22,216 nt of DNA, from positions 1 to 22,216 of the forward strand of contig JAPLXX010000043.1 of the NCBI GenBank assembly GCA_026395855.1, in the 5' to 3' direction. Within the stretch, counting starts at the first letter, position 1, and each line of letters begins with the position of its first letter. Made by a program: the position numbers and the translations under genes. The stretch is from Candidatus Pacearchaeota archaeon (GTDB lineage Archaea > Nanobdellota > Nanobdellia > Pacearchaeales > GW2011-AR1). Below the pieces are notes generated by a model that saw nothing but the letters and a program-made list of their open reading frames with translations, was not told the origin of the DNA and did no database searches. Shown here one piece after another: positions 7,012-14,710 of this stretch.

Positions 7012-7504
7012 AAATGAAATTCGTTTTGAATTTATCCTCCATAAATTTTATTATTTCTTCTTTGCTGATTTCGTTTCTTTTTGGTATTTTTCCTTCTTTT
7101 ATCTTTCTCAATCTTACTCTTTTTCCAGACCTTTTGAAGACAACAGTTACATCAAGCCCGCGAATTCCTATATCTCTCTGATATTCTGTTCCTGGAATTT
7201 CAATATATTCTTTGACTCCGAATGAAAAGTTATTAGGGCTTATTTGGCTTTTTCTTAGTGTGTTGTCTCTGGTTGCAAGCATTTTTTTTAAAGTATCGTC
7301 CATATTTTTTCTTAAAGTCACAACAGCCCCGACTTCAAGCCTTGGTCTTACTCCAAGAGCAGGAATCCTTTTTCTTGATTCCATCTTTGCTGGTTTTCTT
7401 CCTGTCAGCATTTTTAGGAGCTTGAATCCTTTCTCCAGATTATCGCCGGTTCCGCCTATGCTCAGGACAACCTTCTCTATGCTTATTTCTTTCATTTTGT
7501 TCAT
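7010..7504 (-). CDS. rpl5: ribosomal protein uL5
   Basis: A 164-aa protein that binds 5S rRNA and contacts the P-site tRNA. It shows ISIEKVVLSIGGTGDNLEKGFKLLKMLTGRKPAK at the start, with the conserved TGRKP and the following R-x-R-PALGVRPRLEVGAVVTLR, then EYIEIPGTEYQRDIGIRGLDVTVVFKRSG near residue 115. These match archaeal L5 (eukaryotic L11). A second in-frame ATG three codons in could also serve as start. It follows S4e by 1 nt. Confidence 0.95.
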   Translation of the reverse strand: MNKMKEISIEKVVLSIGGTGDNLEKGFKLLKMLTGRKPAKMESRKRIPALGVRPRLEVGAVVTLRKNMDDTLKKMLATRDNTLRKSQISPNNFSFGVKEYIEIPGTEYQRDIGIRGLDVTVVFKRSGKRVRLRKIKEGKIPKRNEISKEEIIKFMEDKFKTNFI

Positions 7505-7505
7505 T

Positions 7506-8156
7506 TTATTCTATAACAATTATTTGTTTAATTAAGACATTTATTTTTTCCCTGCCTTTTGTTTCCAGTTCAACAACCTTTTTCTTATTATCAACAGAAG
7601 TTATAATGCCTCTTTTTCCAGAGTGTTTTCCTGCAAAAACAACAGCTTTTGAATTTTCTTTAAGCGGAAGGCATTTTTCTGCTTTCTTTTCCTTGAAATT
7701 AATCAAAACAGAATCGTTGACATCGCATTTTATATCTGAAAGAATATTTCTTCCGTCCTGAAGATTCAACTGCACTTTTTTTTCCTTCAGTGTTTTTTTA
7801 TCCGCAATTTTTACAGCTTTTTTATTCAGCTCACTCTCGCTTATTTCTTTTAGTTCAAATTTTCCATTTTCAGAAAGGTCTAACCTGTAATTTTTCTTTG
7901 CGGGAATTAATGAAAGAGTATCAAATAGAAGAACAGAGTTTTTCTCATCTCTTGGAATCTTGTTATTCAGAAGAATTTGCTTAAGGAAAATAACTCTCCT
8001 TGCTTCTTTTCTATTTTGTACTATTTTAAGAAGATCTCTTAAAACAACAAGCAGTGGAACTCCAAAGTTTAAATCAGAGCTTGGCCTTACTACATATTTT
8101 GTGCCTTTTCTGTAAACAGGCCAACTTTTTGGAACTTCTTGTCTTTTAAGGTGCAT
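7506..8156 (-). CDS. rps4e: ribosomal protein eS4
   Basis: A 216-aa archaeal/eukaryotic small-subunit protein. The start MHLKRQEVPKSWPVYRKGTKYVVRP is diagnostic, followed by the S4-like RNA-binding section NRKEARRVIFLKQILLNNKIPRDEKNSVLLFDTLSL and a C-terminal KOW-like segment AVVFAGKHSGKRGIITSVDNKKKVVEL. The gene overlaps the end of L24 by 11 nt and is preceded by GGAG on the minus strand about 8 nt before the start. Its place between L24 and L5 is typical of archaea. Confidence 0.95.
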   Translation of the reverse strand: MHLKRQEVPKSWPVYRKGTKYVVRPSSDLNFGVPLLVVLRDLLKIVQNRKEARRVIFLKQILLNNKIPRDEKNSVLLFDTLSLIPAKKNYRLDLSENGKFELKEISESELNKKAVKIADKKTLKEKKVQLNLQDGRNILSDIKCDVNDSVLINFKEKKAEKCLPLKENSKAVVFAGKHSGKRGIITSVDNKKKVVELETKGREKINVLIKQIIVIE

Positions 8157-8562
8157 TTTTGTTTTCTCCTTTTTCAGTTTTCTTTATTGAATTTGCCAGA
8201 GATTCTGTCCTTTTTCTATCTTCTAAGTTTAATTCAGTTATCTGCAGAGCAGATGGATTGAATTTTATATTTGTCTTTGAGCCATCTTGTTTCTTCATCT
8301 GGATTCCTTCTATCTCAACCTTTATTTTTTTCATATTAACCAGCAGTATTTTTCCAGTTTTTTTCCTGAATTTTCCTCTCATGATTTTAACATTGTCTCC
8401 TTTTCTTAGTGGAAAATTTCTTTTTCCGTATTTTTTTCTTAATTCTTTTGACAGATTTGCGCTCATAAACTTTCTCTTTAAATGCAGACTTGCGTTTGCT
8501 GAATATTTCCTCTGTTTATTCGGTTTTCTGCTTGATTTCCAGTATGTGCTGAATTTTTTCAT
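8146..8562 (-). CDS. rpl24: ribosomal protein uL24
   Basis: A 138-aa protein. The frame is open further upstream into L14, but MKKFSTYWKSSRKPNKQRKYSANASLHLKRKFMSANLSKELRKKYGKRNFPLRKGDNVKIMRG matches the archaeal L24 N-terminus from 8562, and the earlier Met at 8610 would add 16 residues that look like L14 shadow. The KOW motif is at GDNVKIMRGKFRKKTGKILLVN. uL24 starts 50S assembly near the exit tunnel. The C-terminal 25 residues are polar and lysine-rich and may be disordered. Confidence 0.93.
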   Translation of the reverse strand: MKKFSTYWKSSRKPNKQRKYSANASLHLKRKFMSANLSKELRKKYGKRNFPLRKGDNVKIMRGKFRKKTGKILLVNMKKIKVEIEGIQMKKQDGSKTNIKFNPSALQITELNLEDRKRTESLANSIKKTEKGENKNAP

Positions 8563-8570
8563 TTTTGTTT

Positions 8571-8972
8571 TTAGTGGACTATTGCAGCTATTTTTGCAAC
8601 AGACGGCCATCGCTCCATTACCTCCCTTGCAACAGGCCCTTTAATCTGAGTTCCTTGAGGATTGCCTTTTTCATCTTTAAGTATGGCTACTGCATTGTCT
8701 TCAAAAGCGATTCTTTCTCCATTTAATCTTCGATAAGATTTTTTTTGTCTGACTATTACTGCATCAAAAACTTTTCCCCTCATGTCAGGAAGCCCTTTTC
8801 TGACGCTGACTTTTACCATGTCTGCAACTCTTGCATTTCCCTGTTTTCCTTTTTTTCCTTTTCCTCTTTTTACAGACACAAGCCTGACCAGCTTTGCTCC
8901 GCTATTGTCTGCAGCCACAAGTATAGCTCCGAGATTTAATCCAGGTGTTATTTTTGCAGAGATGGCCTTCAT
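8571..8972 (-). CDS. rpl14: ribosomal protein uL14
   Basis: A 133-aa protein at the subunit interface of the large subunit. Signature segments are ITPGLNLGAILVAADNSGAKLVRLVSVK, the glycine/lysine stretch RGKGKKGKQGNARVADMVKVSVRKGLPDMRGKVFDAVIVRQKKSYRRLNG, and the end GPVAREVMERWPSVAKIAAIVH, all normal for archaeal L14 (eukaryotic L23). It begins in an ATGA overlap with the S17 stop. Confidence 0.97.
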   Translation of the reverse strand: MKAISAKITPGLNLGAILVAADNSGAKLVRLVSVKRGKGKKGKQGNARVADMVKVSVRKGLPDMRGKVFDAVIVRQKKSYRRLNGERIAFEDNAVAILKDEKGNPQGTQIKGPVAREVMERWPSVAKIAAIVH

Positions 8973-9349
8973 TTTAATTTTTCCTCCACTTTTACTTGTT
9001 CCTCCTTGGATTTAACTTTGCTGATTATAACAAAGTGAATTATCTTGCTCAATGGCCTGCATTCCTGAATTCTTATCAAATCCCCAACATTTATTTCTTT
9101 TTCCATGCAAATTGGCAGTCTTGCATGAAGTTTTGTTTTTGATTTAGCATATCTTTCATATTTTCTTACTCTGACCATTCTTTCAAATTCTATAGTTATC
9201 CTGCTGGGAAATTTTTTGATTACTTTTCCTTCAAAGATTCTTCCCCGTGCTTTTAAATTTCCGTGAAAAGGGCAGTCGATATCTTTGATTCTTGCTTCAG
9301 CTGGTTCTTTTTCTTCTTTTTTTTCCGTGTTTTTTTCTTTTTTCTTCAT
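8969..9349 (-). CDS. rps17: ribosomal protein uS17
   Basis: A 126-aa protein. The S17 core DCPFHGNLKARGRIFEGKVIKKFPSRITIEFERMVRVRKYERYAKSKTKLHARLPICMEKEINVGDLIRIQECRPLSKIIHFVIISK is clear and of the archaeal/eukaryotic (S11) type with the CPFHG segment. An extra N-terminal tail of about 22 residues, rich in K and E, precedes it. The gene follows aIF1 by 2 nt. In many archaea the RNase P protein gene (Rpp29/Rnp1) lies between aIF1 and S17, and it is absent here. Confidence 0.95.
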   Translation of the reverse strand: MKKKEKNTEKKEEKEPAEARIKDIDCPFHGNLKARGRIFEGKVIKKFPSRITIEFERMVRVRKYERYAKSKTKLHARLPICMEKEINVGDLIRIQECRPLSKIIHFVIISKVKSKEEQVKVEEKLK

Positions 9350-9351
9350 TT

Positions 9352-9651
9352 TTAGTCCTCTATGAATTCAGCGTCGAATCCAAGTTTGATAAGTATTTCC
9401 TTTATTTTTTTTCTGTGATCTCCCTGAAGTTCTATAATGTTTTCTTTGCATGTTCCTCCGCAGGCAAGCCCGTTTTTCAGGGATTTTGTGATTTTTTTTA
9501 TGTCAATTCCGCTTTCAAATCCTGTTACAAGCGTGACTATTTTTCCGTATCTTTTTTTGTCAGTTGAGACTCTTATTCTCTGCGCGCTTTTTACAATCTG
9601 TTCGCATACGCATGCCTGCTTAGGCAAACCGCATTTTGGGCATATTTCCAT
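9352..9651 (-). CDS. sui1: translation initiation factor aIF1 (SUI1)
   Basis: A 99-aa protein. An N-terminal zinc-ribbon-like segment has C4, C7, C14 and C16 (CPKCGLPKQACVC). The SUI1 fold follows at about 22-99, with RIRVSTDKKRYGKIVTLVTGFE, the conserved NGLACGGTCKENIIELQGDH and IKEILIKLGF. aIF1 binds near the ribosomal P site and checks start codon choice. A strong ribosome-binding site AGGAGG lies 8 nt before the ATG on the minus strand. The gene follows L29. Confidence 0.95.
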   Translation of the reverse strand: MEICPKCGLPKQACVCEQIVKSAQRIRVSTDKKRYGKIVTLVTGFESGIDIKKITKSLKNGLACGGTCKENIIELQGDHRKKIKEILIKLGFDAEFIED

Positions 9652-9695
9652 TAGAAAAACCTCCTGATTTTTATTTTGAAAAATTTATTTTTCAT
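9651..9695 (-). CDS. possible 14-codon mini-ORF before aIF1
   Basis: ATG at 9695 to TAA at 9653-9651 encodes MKNKFFKIKIRRFF, beginning two bases after the L29 stop. Its TAA overlaps the aIF1 ATG (TAATG). The Arg-Arg codons are the AGGAGG ribosome-binding site of aIF1, so the peptide may be a by-product of that site. It looks like the frames within the two 59-bp repeats (a lysine-rich start MK-x-x-x-x-F) but shows no nucleotide similarity to them. Confidence 0.2.
   Translation of the reverse strand: MKNKFFKIKIRRFF
9660..9665 (-). promoter_or_regulatory. Shine-Dalgarno site for aIF1
   Basis: AGGAGG on the minus strand, with an 8-nt spacer to the aIF1 ATG. It is the most complete match to the archaeal anti-SD (CCUCC) at a coupled gene in this cluster, which supports the chosen start. 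Confidence 0.75.
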
Positions 9696-9697
9696 TT

Positions 9698-9871
9698 TTA
9701 TTTGTTAAGTGTAATTATCCTGGCTATAAGCCTTTTAATTTCTTTGACTTTTGAATTTCCGGTTTTTGAAGCATTGACTCTTGCTTTCAGAAGCTCCATT
9801 TTTAGTTCTTCCATTTTCTTGTTTTTTTCATCTTTAGTCATTTTATTTATTTCGCTTGCTTTTAATTTCAT
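9698..9871 (-). CDS. rpl29: ribosomal protein uL29
   Basis: A 57-aa protein. Read by hand on the minus strand: MKLKASEINKMTKDEKNKKM, then KMELLKARVNASKTGN, then SKVKEIKRLIARIITLNK with TAA at 9700-9698. It has the uL29 pattern of two helices with a R-x-x-x-A-x-G turn (ARVNASKTGN) and the RLIARI segment at the C-terminus. uL29 sits beside the exit tunnel and binds signal recognition particle. The ATG overlaps the S3 TGA (ATGA), which supports translational coupling. Confidence 0.93.
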   Translation of the reverse strand: MKLKASEINKMTKDEKNKKMEELKMELLKARVNASKTGNSKVKEIKRLIARIITLNK

Positions 9872-10545
9872 TTGCTATTTTTTCTTCTTGGGTTTTTTTT
9901 AATTTCTTTTTCAGGTTTTATTTCTGAATTTTCCCTTAGTTTTTTCAAAAGTGCCTCGTTAATGACAATTTTATCAGTAAGAATTGCATCAGGAGATAAA
10001 ATGCTCATTTTAACCCCCACTGTTCCTGGTTTTGTCTGTGCAACAGCTTTTGCTCTGTCGACAACTTTTGCGCTATTGCCTGTTTTTATCATATATCCTT
10101 GTGCAAACCTCCAGGTTTTTGCTCTTGCACCAGGAAGTTTTCCGCTAAGCCTTATTTCAACCCCCAATGCGCCAGCACCCATTATTCTCTGCAAAGCTCT
10201 GTAAGCAATTACTTTGAATTTTAAAGGTCCGAATCTTTCTATGCTTAATGCAATGTCATCTGCCATGAATTGGGCGTCAAATTCAGGATTTCTTATCTCG
10301 TCTATTTCTATGTTTGGATTTTCCAGGCCAAATTGAGTTTTTAGAACTCTTGTTAATTCTTTAATTTTTTCTCCACCTTTTCCAATAATCATTCCCGGCT
10401 TATTTGTTGCAATTATTATTTTTTCCCCGACAGGAGTGTATTCTATTTTCACTCTGCTTACTTTTCCTTTTCCAAGAGAATCTCTGACATATTCCCTAAT
10501 AGCAAACTCTTCTTTCTTGAATTTTACAACATTTTTTTCTTCCAT
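9868..10545 (-). CDS. rps3: ribosomal protein uS3
   Basis: A 225-aa small-subunit protein. The KH domain is clear: PVGEKIIIATNKPGMIIGKGGEKIKELTRVLKTQF (GxxG loop GKGG). The C-domain follows, with LQRIMGAGALGVEIRLSGKLPGARAKTWRFAQGYMIKTG, the archaeal S3 signature. The C-terminal tail is lysine-rich. uS3 lines the mRNA entry site. The start overlaps the L22 stop as TAATG. Confidence 0.96.
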   Translation of the reverse strand: MEEKNVVKFKKEEFAIREYVRDSLGKGKVSRVKIEYTPVGEKIIIATNKPGMIIGKGGEKIKELTRVLKTQFGLENPNIEIDEIRNPEFDAQFMADDIALSIERFGPLKFKVIAYRALQRIMGAGALGVEIRLSGKLPGARAKTWRFAQGYMIKTGNSAKVVDRAKAVAQTKPGTVGVKMSILSPDAILTDKIVINEALLKKLRENSEIKPEKEIKKNPRRKNSK

Positions 10546-11129
10546 TATGCCTTTTTCCCAACAAATTTATTTTCAGCAACTATTCTGATATGGGTTCTTT
10601 TTCTTCTTATTCCGTGCCTTCCGAAAGGTCTTGCACCGATATTTGCAAAAGCTTCAATAATTATAGGCTCTTCAATTCCGAAATAATTTGCATTTGAAGA
10701 AAGACTTTTCAGCAGGATTACGAATTGTTTTGCAGCTTTCTGGGGAAATCTTCCAGACATCATTTTCCCTTTTCTGTGAGGTATTTCGCCTTTCATTGGA
10801 ATAGGCTTTTTTATTTTAGCTACCTGCTCTAGCTCAGAAATTGCCTGCGAAATCTTTTTTCTTTTTATAAATCTGCAGATAGCCATAGAATGCTTTGTTG
10901 AAACAGGAACATCAAATCCATTGACAATTGCCTTTGTTTTCTTCGGCTTTTCAGCAGGTTTTTTTATTTCTTTTACTTCTGGTTTTGCTTCTTCTTTATT
11001 TTCCTCTGCTTTAACTTCTGTGCTTTTTTCAGATTTTTTATTAATAATCGGCTGAACTTTCTGTGTCTTTTGCTGTTTGTTCACAGATTTATGCTGTTTC
11101 TGTTCTGGATTGTAATTTTTTTCTGTCAT
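10545..11129 (-). CDS. rpl22: ribosomal protein uL22 with long N-terminal tail
   Basis: A 194-aa protein. The L22 domain begins near residue 67 (AIVNGFDVPVSTKHSMAICRFIKRKK) and ends with RRKRTHIRIVAENKF, which includes the loop reaching into the exit tunnel. Archaeal L22 is usually about 150 aa. Here about 65 extra residues precede the domain, highly charged and rich in K, E, Q and P (for example KAEENKEEAKPEVKEIKKPA), so probably disordered. The first ATG at 11129 is the only strong candidate start after the S19 gap. Downstream S3 overlaps by 1 nt. Confidence 0.93.
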   Translation of the reverse strand: MTEKNYNPEQKQHKSVNKQQKTQKVQPIINKKSEKSTEVKAEENKEEAKPEVKEIKKPAEKPKKTKAIVNGFDVPVSTKHSMAICRFIKRKKISQAISELEQVAKIKKPIPMKGEIPHRKGKMMSGRFPQKAAKQFVILLKSLSSNANYFGIEEPIIIEAFANIGARPFGRHGIRRKRTHIRIVAENKFVGKKA

Positions 11130-11151
11130 TTGAATCTTTTTTGTTTAATTT

Positions 11152-11562
11152 TTATTTCTTAGCTTTAAATTTAGATCCTTTTGTAGCACCTATTCCTGAT
11201 TTTCCGTGCTTGACTCTGCCTCTGGTTATTGCAAATTCCCCTAATCTATGCCCCAGCATTTCTCCGGTTATAATTATAGGAAAAAAGCTTTTTCCGTCGT
11301 GGACATTGATTTTCATGCCAACCATTTCGGGAACAATTACCAGATTTCTCTGATGGGTTTTTACAGGTTTGTTCTTGTTTATTTTGTCTTTTGCTCTGCT
11401 GACGAAATCTTCTATTTGCTGAAACTGGCGAAGAATGCTTCTTCTCGGATTAGATTTCAGGTGTTTTGAAAATTCACGAACATCTAATTTTTTAAGTTCG
11501 TCAAGGGTTTTTCCTCTGTATGTGAATTCTTTTCTCTTTATCTCAGTTATTTCGTTTGTCAT
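11152..11562 (-). CDS. rps19: ribosomal protein uS19
   Basis: A 136-aa protein. It shows the archaeal S19 pattern (eukaryotic S15): the N-terminal FTYRGKTLDELKKLDVREFSKHL, then SNPRRSILRQF, and the core VIVPEMVGMKINVHDGKSFFPIIITGEMLGHRLGEFAITRGRVKHGKSGIGATKGSKF. uS19 contacts the head of the small subunit and intersubunit bridges. It starts 1 nt after the L2 stop. Confidence 0.96.
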   Translation of the reverse strand: MTNEITEIKRKEFTYRGKTLDELKKLDVREFSKHLKSNPRRSILRQFQQIEDFVSRAKDKINKNKPVKTHQRNLVIVPEMVGMKINVHDGKSFFPIIITGEMLGHRLGEFAITRGRVKHGKSGIGATKGSKFKAKK

Positions 11563-11563
11563 T

Positions 11564-12262
11564 TTATTTCTGTTTTCCTGTTCTTCTTGGCCTTAGCAAG
11601 CCAACCCTTGCTCCAGGAGGCGCATTTCTTTTTGCAATCTTGCTTTTAATCCTTTTTCCTCTTCCGCCTCCGAAAGGATGGTCAATTGCATTCATCTTTA
11701 CTGCAGAAGTTCTGGGCCATAATCTGCTTTTGGATTTCTCCATATAATACTTTTTTCCTGCTTTTAGTATTGGTTTGTCAAATCTTCCTTCTCCGGCAAT
11801 TACTCCTATTGTTGCTCTGCAATTTAAATTAAACTCTTTCTCTTTTTTTGAAGGCATGAGAATAAATACACCTGCTTCAGATATTCTGGTTACAACCCCT
11901 GAATTTCCCCCGCTTCTTATAAAAATTCCTCCGTCGCCAGGTCTTGCTTCTATATTATAAACAGTGGTTTTTACAGGAATATTTTTTAATCTCAGAATAT
12001 TTCCATGGCTGACCTCTCCATTTTCTAAAACTATTTTTTGTCCTTCACTCATCCCTTTAAAAGCAGGCATGAAAAAAACTCCCTTGTCATATTTTATTTT
12101 TGCCAAAGGAGCCGAGTGTCCCATAGAATTTATTATATTCATTACAATTCCTTCTCCAGATATGTTTTGAGGATATTTCGGCCTGATGCTAAAAGCCTGT
12201 CTTCTGACTCTGTATCTTGGTCCTCCCCTTCCTCTTGCCTGAACAATTATTCTTTTGGCCAT
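11564..12262 (-). CDS. rpl2: ribosomal protein uL2
   Basis: A 232-aa protein, essential to peptidyl transfer. Expected segments are RGRGGPRYRVRR at the start, NIPVKTTVYNIEARPGDGGIFIRSGGNSGVVTRI, RATIGVIAGEGRFDKPILKAGK, and the C-terminal AVKMNAIDHPFGGGRGKR with the histidine-bearing loop near the peptidyl transferase centre. Length is normal for archaeal L2 (eukaryotic L8). It starts 5 nt after L23. Confidence 0.96.
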   Translation of the reverse strand: MAKRIIVQARGRGGPRYRVRRQAFSIRPKYPQNISGEGIVMNIINSMGHSAPLAKIKYDKGVFFMPAFKGMSEGQKIVLENGEVSHGNILRLKNIPVKTTVYNIEARPGDGGIFIRSGGNSGVVTRISEAGVFILMPSKKEKEFNLNCRATIGVIAGEGRFDKPILKAGKKYYMEKSKSRLWPRTSAVKMNAIDHPFGGGRGKRIKSKIAKRNAPPGARVGLLRPRRTGKQK

Positions 12263-12267
12263 TTTAT

Positions 12268-12516
12268 TTAGATCATTCCTATTTTCGTTGCTATATCAAT
12301 AGCAGGAAAATTCTTTTTTAATTTGACATAAAAATATTTTTGATTCCCCTTTAATAAAACCCGGACTTTATCGACTTTGACGTCAAACAAAGATTCTACT
12401 TCTTTTTTTATTTCTGTCTTGTTGGTTTTCTTATCGGTTCTGAATGTAATAGTATTCTGTGATTCTATCAGCATGACGGCCTTTTCTGTTATAAGGGGTT
12501 TTAATTGGATAGTCAT
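12268..12516 (-). CDS. rpl23: ribosomal protein uL23
   Basis: An 82-aa protein with the start IQLKPLITEKAVMLIESQNTITFRTDKKTNKTEIKKEVESLFDVKVDKVRVLL, typical of uL23, which sits at the exit tunnel and docks SRP and translocon. The length is the usual archaeal one. Its ATG overlaps the L4 stop as ATGA, and GGAG lies about 9 nt upstream within L4. Confidence 0.95.
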   Translation of the reverse strand: MTIQLKPLITEKAVMLIESQNTITFRTDKKTNKTEIKKEVESLFDVKVDKVRVLLKGNQKYFYVKLKKNFPAIDIATKIGMI

Positions 12517-13310
12517 TTGAATTTCTCCTGCAAATCCTTTATTGCTGATTCTGTGTAAATTGTTAGCCTTCCAGGACTTCCTTCTGCTAAATCAGAAATC
12601 CCTATATTTTCTGTGTTTTTTACAGAAAAGATTTTTGTCTTAATTTTTTCATCTTTTCCTGTTACAATTAAAATTCCTGCGTTGGATTTGTATTTTCTTC
12701 CCCTTAATTTCCCTCTTCCGCTTCTGACTTCTTTGTTCTTCAGGGTAATTAAAAAGATTTTATCTCCCAATATCTTTCTTATGCTGCCTAAAAGCTCTTT
12801 TGTTTTAAGCTTGATTATTTTTGATTCAACAACAATCGGAAGTTCTTTCAAATCTTTTTCGTCTATTCTTTTATATTTTGAAGAAACTTGTTTTTTGTTG
12901 GCCGTGGCACTTAATGCAGAGATTAATGCGATTCTTGCCTCTTTTTTATTTATTTTAGAGGAATTTATCATCGAAATTATTTTAGGGGGGTGAGCTCTTC
13001 TTCCGCCCCTTGTTGAAGATATTTCTGCTCCAACCCAATTAAATTGGCTTCCGCTTCTGGACATTATCTTTCTTGGAATTCTTGAAATTCCTCTTCCATA
13101 GCCGCTTCTCCATACATGCCTCCTGTGGACAATTTTTCCAGAAGCAGCTGTCTGCCTACCTGCCATAGGATTTGGGGAATAAGGCTGTCTTGTTTTTTTA
13201 GCTTCCAGAATTTTTGAAATTAAATCTTCTCTTATAGGCTCTGAAAAAATTCCAGGAATCTCTATGTCTTTCAGTTTTTTTCCGCTTATGTCTAAAATTT
13301 GTGTTTTCAT
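12513..13310 (-). CDS. rpl4: ribosomal protein uL4
   Basis: A 265-aa protein. Clear segments are KTRQPYSPNPMAGRQTAASGKIVHRRHVWRSGYGRGISRIPRKIMSRSGSQFNWVGAEISSTRGGRRAHPPKI (the extended loop lining the exit tunnel, residues about 40-110) and the globular C-part ending GSPGRLTIYTESAIKDLQEKFK. The start overlaps the stop of the orphan 126-aa gene as ATGA. In other archaea L4 directly follows L3. Confidence 0.95.
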   Translation of the reverse strand: MKTQILDISGKKLKDIEIPGIFSEPIREDLISKILEAKKTRQPYSPNPMAGRQTAASGKIVHRRHVWRSGYGRGISRIPRKIMSRSGSQFNWVGAEISSTRGGRRAHPPKIISMINSSKINKKEARIALISALSATANKKQVSSKYKRIDEKDLKELPIVVESKIIKLKTKELLGSIRKILGDKIFLITLKNKEVRSGRGKLRGRKYKSNAGILIVTGKDEKIKTKIFSVKNTENIGISDLAEGSPGRLTIYTESAIKDLQEKFK

Positions 13311-13687
13311 CTTCCGAATTTTTCTAAAAGTTCGTTTAATTCCCGATATTTTTCTGAAGTATGGGTTATAAACAGCGCGATTTTACTATCTTTTGGATCA
13401 TAAACTACATGGTCCTCTTTATAATAAATTCCAGAACCCAAAAAATTTAGTCTCCCCATTGCTCTATCAAGAACAAAACCAGATTCAATTATATCATCGC
13501 CGACTCTTCTTATAGTTCTGAATCTTGCTAATCTTCCTTCCTCATAAGTTGCTGTTATAACTGTTTCAATAATTGTTCCTTCCTCCCATTCCCTTCCTCT
13601 ACTTAAGGGGTCCCCTCTCTCAAGGTGTGCATTTTCATCAATACCCCATACATTTCTGACTGTTGCTTCTATTGTTGATGTTGTCAT
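13307..13687 (-). CDS. orphan 126-aa protein inserted between L3 and L4
   Basis: I do not recognise this protein. It is acidic overall with W14, W35 and an extended, probably beta-rich middle (GTIIETVITATYEEGRLARFRTI, then DDIIESGFVLDRAMGRLNFLGSGIYYKEDHVVYDP), ending in a short helix (SEKYRELNELLEKFGR). There is no signal peptide or membrane segment and no cysteine. It is spliced into the operon neatly, since its ATG overlaps the L3 stop and its TGA overlaps the L4 start, both as ATGA, so it is surely translated with them. Leucine codons are mixed (4 of 10 TTA). No ribosomal family is known to sit here. A ribosome-associated or assembly role is possible but only inferred from position. Confidence 0.8.
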   Translation of the reverse strand: MTTSTIEATVRNVWGIDENAHLERGDPLSRGREWEEGTIIETVITATYEEGRLARFRTIRRVGDDIIESGFVLDRAMGRLNFLGSGIYYKEDHVVYDPKDSKIALFITHTSEKYRELNELLEKFGR

Positions 13688-14619
13688 CTTAGTTCTATAA
13701 ATTCAAAAGATTTTTTTGAAGTTTTTTTAGTTTCGCGAAGAGGATAAGTGATTAATAACTGCCTTTTTGCAGGTCCTTGCACAGAACCTCTTAAAAGGAT
13801 ATAATCTGTATCAATATTTCCGTAATTTTTTATATTCTTTATTTTTTGGTCTGTATTTCCTATGTGGATTATGCAGCTGTTGTACACAGCTCTTGTGAAC
13901 ATTCCAAGCTGTCCAGCCATAGGAGTCATATATGTAACTCTTGCAGGATGCCATGGCGCAAGGCTACCTGGCTTTCTTCTTCCTTTTTCAGATTTGTGCG
14001 ATTTCAGGGTTATTCCAAATCTTTTGACAGTTCCTGAAAATCCCTGTCCTTTTGTAAGCCCTCTTGCGTCAACAACCTGTTTTTTTTCAAAAATATCAGA
14101 AACTTTTATTTCTTTTCCGAGATTTTCTTTCGCAAAATTAAGTTTTTCCTGGATATTTCCTTCAAGCCCTATCTCGCTTAAATCAGGAGTTTTTTTTATT
14201 CCTGTTTTTTTGACTTCTGAATAACATATCAAAGAAATGTCGTCGTAATCTTTAACATCTTCTATTTTTTGGGATTTTTTCTTAGGCATTCGAAGCCTGC
14301 CTATTAGCTCTTTGCCAAGATTTTCAGCCAAAACTTCTGTTTTTACCAGACCATTTTTATAAAATCTTACAGAAAATATTTTCATAGGGGGGCATTCAAG
14401 AATGGTCACAGGAACAATAATGTTTTTCCCTTTTGTCATAGAATTAGCTGTTTCATCTTTGACATATGCAGAAGCCATGCCTGCTTTGTAGCAGATAAAT
14501 CCTTTGACTCTTTTTTTGGAATTTATAGAACTCCAGTTAACTCTGGGCAGAAATTTACTGGCTCTTTTTCTCGGCCAGAACTGCAGACTTCCCTTTCTCG
14601 GTCTTCTTATTGTTGACAT
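13684..14619 (-). CDS. rpl3: ribosomal protein uL3
   Basis: A 311-aa protein, first gene of the operon. The start [20 protein letters not shown] is the archaeal L3 N-terminus. Later segments are [61 protein letters not shown] and [40 protein letters not shown] (glutamine/arginine-rich loop near the peptidyl transferase centre). The end [20 protein letters not shown] is typical. It is preceded by a leader of about 70 nt. Confidence 0.96.
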   Translation of the reverse strand: [311 protein letters not shown]

Positions 14620-14710
14620 TTCTTGACATTTTTGCGGAGAACATTTTATTCTTTAGGCTTTGTTTCTGCAAAGACTATTTACCCTGGATAGAATATCTAA
14701 AAATTGAGGC

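Noticed and set aside
8563..8610. Upstream extension of L24 to an earlier ATG
   Set aside because: The additional 16 residues overlap the L14 coding end and do not resemble L24; the start at 8562 matches family N-termini.
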